DNA of 64,000 bases, from the NCBI RefSeq assembly GCF_014466955.1, contig NZ_AP023396.1, positions 2,976,001 to 3,040,000 of the forward strand, read 5' to 3'. Positions 58,760-64,000 of this stretch are shown piece by piece (the first letter of the stretch is position 1; each line of letters starts with the position of its first letter). The stretch is from Nocardia wallacei. Lineage in GTDB: Bacteria > Actinomycetota > Actinomycetes > Mycobacteriales > Mycobacteriaceae. Both the position numbers and the translations under genes were made by a program. The notes under the pieces were generated by a model. The model was not told the DNA's origin and made no database searches. It was given only the letters and a program-made list of their open reading frames with translations.

Positions 58760-60011
58760 TGCGGTACTCCTCGACGATTCGCTGGGCGGTCTTGTGCAGG
58801 TGGCGGAGCAGGATCTCCTGATCGTTGAGCGGGAACTCGGTGACCTCGCGGGTGGCGATCATGGTCTGGGTGGCCTCCAGGGTGTTCGCGTCCTGCAGCG
58901 CGTACTCCTTGAAGGTGACCGCGGCCAGTTCCTGGGCGAGCCGCTCGCGGGCGTTGCGGGCGGGCACGAAATACAGGCTCGCCTCGAAGATGTGGCGGTC
59001 CACCGCGGTCGGCCAGTAGTGGTAGGTGAGGAACCAGCCCGGCGCCCAGAACAGCAGCGAGAAGTTCGGGAAGAACTCGAACTCGTCCACGCCCCAAGCC
59101 CGGTGCTTGGCCGGGTTGATGCCCTCCGGCAGCGGATCGAGGCCCTCGATATCGGGCCGGTCCCAGGGGCCGAACAACCCGCTGCGCAGCACCCGCTCGA
59201 TCGGCTTGACCATGTTCGGGTCCTTGGGCGGCGCCATGCCGCCCCACGACGACACCATCGAGTGCGGCGCGTCGATCTCGTAATGCAGCGCCTCGTAGCC
59301 GATATTGGCCAGCTTGTCGGCCTCGTCCTTGACCGCCTGCTTCATGTGCAGGATCGGCGCGTGATAGAACTCGGCGAACGCGTCGATGAACAGCTTCCAG
59401 TTGCTGCCGATGTCGGCGCGGTAGCTGAACACCTCGGTCATCTGCTCGAACGGGTAGCCCTCCAGGCCCTTGGCGAAGCCGCCCAGATACTCGGTGAGCG
59501 GCTTGGCGTTCTCGTCGAGGTTGACGAAGATGAACCCTTCCCACACCTCGCAGCGCACCGGCTTGAGGCCGAACTTGTCGGTGTCCAGGCCGAAGAATTC
59601 CTTCTCCTGCTGGACGAAGGTCAGCTCACCCTCGAGGCTGTAGCGCCAGGCGTGGTACTTGCAGGTGAACTGGCGGCAGGTACCGGCGGTCTCCTCGCCC
59701 GGGAAGTCGTCCCAGACCAGCTTGTTACCGCGGTGCCGGCAGATGTTGTGGAACGCCCGCACCACGCCCTTGGTGTCCTTGACGATGATCAGCGAGGTGC
59801 CGACGCAGGCCAGCTCCTTGGTGAAGTAGCTGCCGGCGCGAGGTAGCCGGTTGACCCGTCCGACGTTGAGCCAGTTCTTGCGGAAGATCGCCCGGCGCTC
59901 GTCCTCGTAGAAGGCGGGATCGATGGAGTCGGTGTAGTCGACCGGCTCGGTGCCCAGTTCCGGATAGTTCTGGGTCCAGCTCCCGGCGGCCGGTTTGGTG
60001 AAGTGTGCCAA
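58743..60011 (-). CDS. Rieske non-heme iron oxygenase, alpha subunit
   Basis: The 422-residue oxygenase has the Rieske 2Fe-2S ligands C91, H93 (CRHRG), C117 and H120 (CKYHAW). In the catalytic domain the iron-site motif FIDAFAEFYHAPILH gives His residues at 217 and 222. It adds oxygen to a ring or side chain, fed by NAD(P)H through a reductase, for which the protein at 45798 is the best candidate. The ATG at 60011 follows GAAAGGTAATCC. GAGAAT boxes lie upstream at 60068 and 60147. Confidence 0.92.
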   Translation of the reverse strand: MAHFTKPAAGSWTQNYPELGTEPVDYTDSIDPAFYEDERRAIFRKNWLNVGRVNRLPRAGSYFTKELACVGTSLIIVKDTKGVVRAFHNICRHRGNKLVWDDFPGEETAGTCRQFTCKYHAWRYSLEGELTFVQQEKEFFGLDTDKFGLKPVRCEVWEGFIFVNLDENAKPLTEYLGGFAKGLEGYPFEQMTEVFSYRADIGSNWKLFIDAFAEFYHAPILHMKQAVKDEADKLANIGYEALHYEIDAPHSMVSSWGGMAPPKDPNMVKPIERVLRSGLFGPWDRPDIEGLDPLPEGINPAKHRAWGVDEFEFFPNFSLLFWAPGWFLTYHYWPTAVDRHIFEASLYFVPARNARERLAQELAAVTFKEYALQDANTLEATQTMIATREVTEFPLNDQEILLRHLHKTAQRIVEEYRNGSAQ

Positions 60012-60067
60012 CGGATTACCTTTCGTAGTCCGGCTGGTGCGCCGAAGGTGTCGGTACGCGGACCTGC

Positions 60068-60082
60068 GAGAATCGCATTCTC
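60068..60082. promoter_or_regulatory. GAGAAT-N3-ATTCTC box upstream of Rieske oxygenase
   Basis: GAGAAT-CGC-ATTCTC is perfect and lies 56 bp upstream of the oxygenase start on the - strand, in the gap divergent to the ABC importer genes. Confidence 0.87.
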
Positions 60083-60146
60083 ATATTCGGCTATTAGGTT
60101 TCCACGCGGCTGTCATCGTGTCAACGATCCGTCGGCCGCGGCCTGC

Positions 60147-60161
60147 GAGGATCACACTCTC
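60147..60161. promoter_or_regulatory. Degenerate GAGAAT box upstream of ABC importer
   Basis: GAGGAT-CAC-ACTCTC matches the palindrome at 10 of 12 arm positions. It is 93 bp upstream of the solute-binding protein gene and so may serve the + strand. Confidence 0.55.
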
Positions 60162-60254
60162 CAAACCGCGTGTATTGATTATCCAATTCTGAGAAGATAG
60201 TTTCCAAACTGGTCACAGAGCCCCTCCCGGGCGGCTCACGGAGGAGGAACCACG

Positions 60255-61637
60255 GTGAAACCGCAGCGCATAATCGTCGCCCTGCTGGCGCTCGCGCTCC
60301 TGGTAGCGGCCGGCTGCGCCCGAGAGGGCGGCAGCCGCGGGACCGAGGAGGGCGGCTCGGGCACGGCCGCCGCATCGGGCAACTTCGGCGACCTGACCGG
60401 CGTCTGCGGGCCGGGGAGCGCGAAAACCGCTTCCGCGCAGGGCGTGACGGCGAGTGAGATCCAGGTCGGGATGTTCTCCGACATCGGGTTCACGAAGAAC
60501 CCCGACTTCGTCGATGCCGCCAAGGTGTTCACGTCCTGGTGCAACGCGGCGGGCGGCATCAACGGGCGCAAGATCGTCAACAAGCTGCGCGACACCAAGC
60601 TGATGGAGGTGCGCCAGCGCATGCTGGACGCCTGCCGCGAGGACTTCTTCCTCGTCGGCGGCAGCGCCGCGCTGGACGGCCTGGGCGTGAAGGACCGGCT
60701 GTCCTGCCTGCTGCCGGAGTTCCCCGCACAGGTCACCCAGACCGCGAACACCGGCTCCGACCTGCAGCTGGGCTCGGGCTCCTCGGCGTCGGAAGCGGTG
60801 AACCCGTACAGCGGATTCCAGGACTGGCTGATCAAGGAGGCCTACCCGGAGTCGGCCGGCGCGGTCGGCATGATCAACGGCGACTCGCCCATCACCAAGG
60901 TCATGGGCGACAAGATGGGCGAATCGCTCACCGCCGCGGGCGCGAAGATCGTCTACAACGAGCTCTACCCCATCGCGGGCGTCTCGGATTGGACGCCGTA
61001 CGCGCAGGCGATCAAGTCCAACAACGTCAAGGGCCTGATCTTCTTCGGCGACTTCCGCTACCTGGCCAAGCTCGAGGACACGTTGACCAGCATGAACTAC
61101 AGGCTGGACTGGATCGACGCGAACGCCAACTCCTACAACAAGATGTTCCTCGACGCGGCGAAGAGCTCGCTCGGCACGCAGAACAACGTGCTGGACATGA
61201 GCGGCACCGCCCCGCTGGACGCGGCCGCGAAGGTGCCCGCGGTGCAGCAGCTGAAGGATCTGTTCGAGCAGTACGCGCCCGACGCCGACATCACCTTCCA
61301 GGTGCTGCGCGCCTTCCAGTCGTGGTTACTGTTCGCCAAATCCGCGAGCGGCTGCGGCGACAATCTCACGCGCGCTTGCGTTTACCACGCGGCGGCGGCA
61401 CAGACCGCGTGGACCGGCGGCGGCCTGCAGGCGCCGGTAGATCTGTCCAAGCCGTTGTCGGAGCAGACCCGCTGCTTCAACGTGCAGCAGGCCACCGCCG
61501 ACGGCTGGAAGACCGCCGACTTCAAGCCCGACAACGGCGTGTTCCGCTGCGGCTTCACCGCGTACAAGTACACCCGGGACTTCGGCAAGCCGACCACCCT
61601 CGCCGATGTCGGCAAGAGCATGAGCGATCTGAAGTGA
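60255..61637 (+). CDS. ABC importer solute-binding lipoprotein (branched-chain type)
   Basis: The 460-residue protein has a signal peptide (IIVALLALALLVAAGC) with a lipobox ending in Cys near residue 21. The periplasmic-binding fold of the leucine/isoleucine/valine-binding family follows (ITASEIQVGMFSDIGF-like start, WCNAAGGINGRKIV near 95). In other actinobacterial islands such proteins capture aromatic acids, steroids or related carboxylates. GTG 60255 has CGGAGGAGG upstream. It is followed 16 bp later by the permease gene. Confidence 0.9.
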   Translation: MKPQRIIVALLALALLVAAGCAREGGSRGTEEGGSGTAAASGNFGDLTGVCGPGSAKTASAQGVTASEIQVGMFSDIGFTKNPDFVDAAKVFTSWCNAAGGINGRKIVNKLRDTKLMEVRQRMLDACREDFFLVGGSAALDGLGVKDRLSCLLPEFPAQVTQTANTGSDLQLGSGSSASEAVNPYSGFQDWLIKEAYPESAGAVGMINGDSPITKVMGDKMGESLTAAGAKIVYNELYPIAGVSDWTPYAQAIKSNNVKGLIFFGDFRYLAKLEDTLTSMNYRLDWIDANANSYNKMFLDAAKSSLGTQNNVLDMSGTAPLDAAAKVPAVQQLKDLFEQYAPDADITFQVLRAFQSWLLFAKSASGCGDNLTRACVYHAAAAQTAWTGGGLQAPVDLSKPLSEQTRCFNVQQATADGWKTADFKPDNGVFRCGFTAYKYTRDFGKPTTLADVGKSMSDLK

Positions 61638-61653
61638 CGGGGCTGTCGCACTG

Positions 61654-63777
61654 ATGGAGCAGTTCCTCGCCTTCGGGATCGTCGGTCTCAGTACCGCCGC
61701 GATCTATGCCGTGATCGGCAGCGGGCTGGTACTCACCTACACCACCACGGGCGTGTTCAACTTCGCGCACGGCGCGGCGGGCATGATCTCGGCGTTCGTG
61801 TACTGGCAGATGACGATCGGGTGGGGCTGGCCGGTGCCGATCGCGGTCGTCGCGGTGCTGCTGGTGTTCGCGCCGCTGTTCGGCCTGGTGTTCGGCAAGG
61901 CCCTGGCCCCGACCCAGGGCCTCGGTGACGCCGAGAAACTGGTGATGACGATCGCGTTGCTGAGTGGTCTGATCGTCCTGGCGCGGTGGGTCTGGGACCC
62001 CAACAAGTCGCGGTCGCTGCCGCGGTTCTTCGCGGACAAGTCCTCGATCGACCTCGGCGTGGTGACGATCACCTGGCATCAGGCGCTCACCATGGGCGTC
62101 GCGGTGGTGGTGGCGGTGGCGTTGCGAATCCTGTTGTTCCGCACCAGGACCGGCGCCGAGATGCGGGCGACCGTGGACGACCGGGCGCTGGTCGGGCTCA
62201 CGGGCGCCGATCCCGGCCGGGCCAACCGGGTCGCCTGGATCCTCGGCATCGAGCTGGCGGCGGTCGGCGGCATTCTCATCGCGCCGACCGTGGCGCTGGA
62301 CGCCGCGCAGCTGTCGCTGCTGATCGTGAGCGCTTACACCGCCGCCATCTTCGGCCGCCTGCGCAATCTGCCGATGACTTTCGCGGGCGCGGTGGTGGTC
62401 GGCCTGATGGAGAGCTACCTGACCGGGTACCTGCCGCAGAACGAGTATCTGCCCGGCCTGCGGCTGGCGGCCCCGGCGCTGCTGCTGTTCCTGGCCCTGC
62501 TGATGTTCCCGCACGGGCGGCTGCGCGGCCGCGACCGGAAGCTGAAACCCGTTCCGCTGCCGACGATCAACGGCTCGATGGCGTTCGCCGCGACCATCGT
62601 GGTGTTCGGGCTGTTCCTCGCGACCATGCTCGGCGAGGCCGATCTGATCACCTACGGCGCCATGTTCGCCTGGGGTGTGATCGCGCTGTCGTACGTGCCG
62701 CTGCTCGGGTTCGCCGGGCAGATCTCGTTGTGCCAGCTCAGTCTCGCCGGGGTCGGGGCGGTGGCCTATTCGCACCTCGGGCCCGACGGCCAGTGGTGGG
62801 CGCTGCTCGCGGCGATGGCCATCGCCGGGGTGGTCGGCGCCGTGGTCGCGATTCCGGCGCTGCGGCTGTCGGGGGTGTACATGGCCCTGGCGACAGCGGC
62901 TTTCGCGGTGGTGCTGGACCGGTGGATCTTCACGCTGCCGTCGTTCGAACTGCTCGGTGTGCGCATCGCGCTGTTCGATCAGGGCTCGGTGTCGCTGGTC
63001 GGGCCGGATCTGTTCGGCTGGAAACTGAATACCACCGCGGAGATCACCGTGTTCGCGGCGGTGTGCCTGGCGGTGGCGGGCCTGGGCATCGCGCTGTTGC
63101 GGCGCAGTCGATTCGGGCGTCGACTGATCGCGCTGCGGGACAGCGAGGCCGCCTACGCCACGCTCGGCGGCAGTCTGCTGGCGGCGCGGGTGCTGGTGTT
63201 CGCGCTGTCGGCCGCCATCGCCGGACTGGGTGGCGCGCTGTATGGCATGCAGTTGCAGGCGGTGGCGCCCGATCAGTTCAATCTGGTGGCGGGACTGCCG
63301 ATCTTCCTGATCGTCACCATCGCCGGGCTCGGCGCTGTCGGCGCGGGACTGTTCACCGGTCTCGTTTTCGCGGGGCCGCTCAACGTGATTCCCGTGCTGT
63401 GGCCCGGTTTGCAGAACCTGGCCCAGGTGCTGCCGTCGCTGGGCGGCATCGCCTTCGGCGGCGGCGTGCTCCGCGAGGGCGCCATCGGCCCGATGCGCAA
63501 GGACTGGTTCCCGATGCTGCGCGACCGGATCGTCGGTCCCGCACTGATTCTCGTGCTGCTCGCGCTGTGGGCCCTGCGGCTGCTCGACACCATCGACGGC
63601 TGGATGTTCACCGCGGGAGCCGTGGTGGCCGCCATCGCCGCCCGGCTCTGGCACCGGGCCAGGACCCGGCCGGAACCCGGACCGGCGGAGGTGCCGGTGG
63701 AGTGGTGGGGCATCAAGCGCCCGTGGAATTCGAAGGACGGGGAGGTGCTCGATCGTGCCGTCGCTACTGGAAGTTGA
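61654..63777 (+). CDS. Fused LivH-LivM-type ABC permease
   Basis: This 707-residue permease joins both membrane subunits in one chain. The LivH-like half is residues 1-285 (FGIVGLSTAAIYAVIGSGLVLTYTTTGVFNFAHG). The LivM-like half is about 300-650 (ISLCQLSLAGVGAVAYSHL, ALRLSGVYMALATAAFAV, LFGW, GLGGALYGM). It forms the channel of a branched-chain-type importer for the island substrate. ATG 61654 follows the binding-protein gene. Its end overlaps the ATPase gene by 23 bp. Confidence 0.9.
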   Translation: MEQFLAFGIVGLSTAAIYAVIGSGLVLTYTTTGVFNFAHGAAGMISAFVYWQMTIGWGWPVPIAVVAVLLVFAPLFGLVFGKALAPTQGLGDAEKLVMTIALLSGLIVLARWVWDPNKSRSLPRFFADKSSIDLGVVTITWHQALTMGVAVVVAVALRILLFRTRTGAEMRATVDDRALVGLTGADPGRANRVAWILGIELAAVGGILIAPTVALDAAQLSLLIVSAYTAAIFGRLRNLPMTFAGAVVVGLMESYLTGYLPQNEYLPGLRLAAPALLLFLALLMFPHGRLRGRDRKLKPVPLPTINGSMAFAATIVVFGLFLATMLGEADLITYGAMFAWGVIALSYVPLLGFAGQISLCQLSLAGVGAVAYSHLGPDGQWWALLAAMAIAGVVGAVVAIPALRLSGVYMALATAAFAVVLDRWIFTLPSFELLGVRIALFDQGSVSLVGPDLFGWKLNTTAEITVFAAVCLAVAGLGIALLRRSRFGRRLIALRDSEAAYATLGGSLLAARVLVFALSAAIAGLGGALYGMQLQAVAPDQFNLVAGLPIFLIVTIAGLGAVGAGLFTGLVFAGPLNVIPVLWPGLQNLAQVLPSLGGIAFGGGVLREGAIGPMRKDWFPMLRDRIVGPALILVLLALWALRLLDTIDGWMFTAGAVVAAIAARLWHRARTRPEPGPAEVPVEWWGIKRPWNSKDGEVLDRAVATGS

Positions 63778-64000
63778 CGATGTCACCGTCGTGTTCGGCG
63801 GCAATCGCGCGCTCGACGGCGCGGGGCTGCGGGCCGAACGCGGCGCGGTGACCGGCTTGATCGGCCCCAACGGCGCCGGGAAGAGCACGCTGTTCGACGT
63901 GATCTGCGGGCTGCGCAAACCGACCACCGGGCGGGTGGCGATCGGCGGCGCGGACGTCACCCGGCTCGGGCCGTCGCGGCGCTCGCGGCACGGGCTGGCG
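63755..64000 (+). CDS. ABC importer ATPase (LivG-like), 3'-truncated
   Basis: The first 82 residues of an ATPase subunit run off the right edge. Visible are LLEVDDVTVVFGGNRALDG and the Walker A loop GLIGPNGAGKSTLFDVICGL near residue 35-54, followed by GADVTRLGPSRRSRHGLA. It energises the permease at 61654. The start is GTG 63755 behind GGGGAGGTGC, overlapping the permease end by 23 bp. Confidence 0.9.
   Translation, partial: MPSLLEVDDVTVVFGGNRALDGAGLRAERGAVTGLIGPNGAGKSTLFDVICGLRKPTTGRVAIGGADVTRLGPSRRSRHGLA

Noticed and set aside
61555..63960. An 801-codon - strand frame over the permease
   Set aside because: It is His/Gln/Arg-rich shadow sequence of the Liv permease; no start signal or motif.
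1..64000. tRNA, rRNA, riboswitches, insertion sequences and prophage genes
   Set aside because: I looked for conserved tRNA arms, transposase motifs, integrases and phage genes and found none convincing; short or diverged ones could be missed by eye.

Overview
This is a very GC-rich chromosomal segment with dense, often overlapping genes (ATGA and GTGA junctions), frequent GTG starts, many P450, short-chain dehydrogenase and acyl-CoA genes, a KstD-like flavoprotein and an MTB12-type lipoprotein. The combination points to a mycolic-acid actinobacterium of the Mycobacteriales, most plausibly Nocardia or a close relative. The genus is inferred, not proven. No rRNA, tRNA, CRISPR array, insertion sequence or phage gene was recognised.

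Region 1 (1-11.5 kb) is a redox and catabolic cluster on the + strand: the C-terminal part of a 3-ketosteroid dehydrogenase-like flavoprotein, a luciferase-like monooxygenase, two short-chain dehydrogenases, a cyclase-type hydrolase, an FMN reductase, a degenerate RibBA-like protein with a 33-bp minisatellite, and an alpha/beta hydrolase. A TetR regulator follows, then a complete three-component P450 system (ferredoxin reductase, 3Fe-4S-type ferredoxin, P450). Region 2 (11.5-25.4 kb) is mixed accessory DNA: an ArsR-LMW-phosphatase fusion with its palindromic operator, a TVP38-type membrane protein, five degenerate 35-bp intergenic repeats, an APC permease, an ADF/cofilin-like protein, a MerR/SDR divergent pair, a second P450, RibD/DHFR-like and glyoxalase-fold proteins, a TetR/hydrolase pair with a clear operator, small Nocardia-type proteins, an XRE-TPR regulator and an acetyltransferase.

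Region 3 (25.4-64 kb) is a large catabolic island. It holds a double CaiB-type protein, enoyl-CoA hydratases, M24 peptidase-fold proteins (one with every metal ligand lost), an amidohydrolase, a CoxL/M/S molybdenum hydroxylase with CoxG and XdhC, a split B12-dependent acyl-CoA mutase with a MeaB GTPase, an F420-type LLM protein, a type III CoA-transferase, a 2Fe-2S reductase, four acyl-CoA dehydrogenase subunits, a thiolase, a thioesterase, a TetR regulator, a Rieske oxygenase and a branched-chain-type ABC importer running off the right edge. This layout fits uptake of a carboxylic or aromatic compound, CoA activation, ring or side-chain oxidation, carbon-skeleton rearrangement and thiolysis. 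The substrate cannot be read from sequence.

The two strongest discoveries are these. (a) A 15-bp palindrome, GAGAAT-N3-ATTCTC, sits in at least six promoter regions of the island, with weaker copies at others and one upstream of the region 1 TetR gene. It defines an apparent regulon, probably of the TetR protein at 53858-54511. (b) A 145-residue protein at 14944-15381 (- strand) matches the ADF/cofilin actin-depolymerising fold along its whole length, which is highly unusual for a bacterium.
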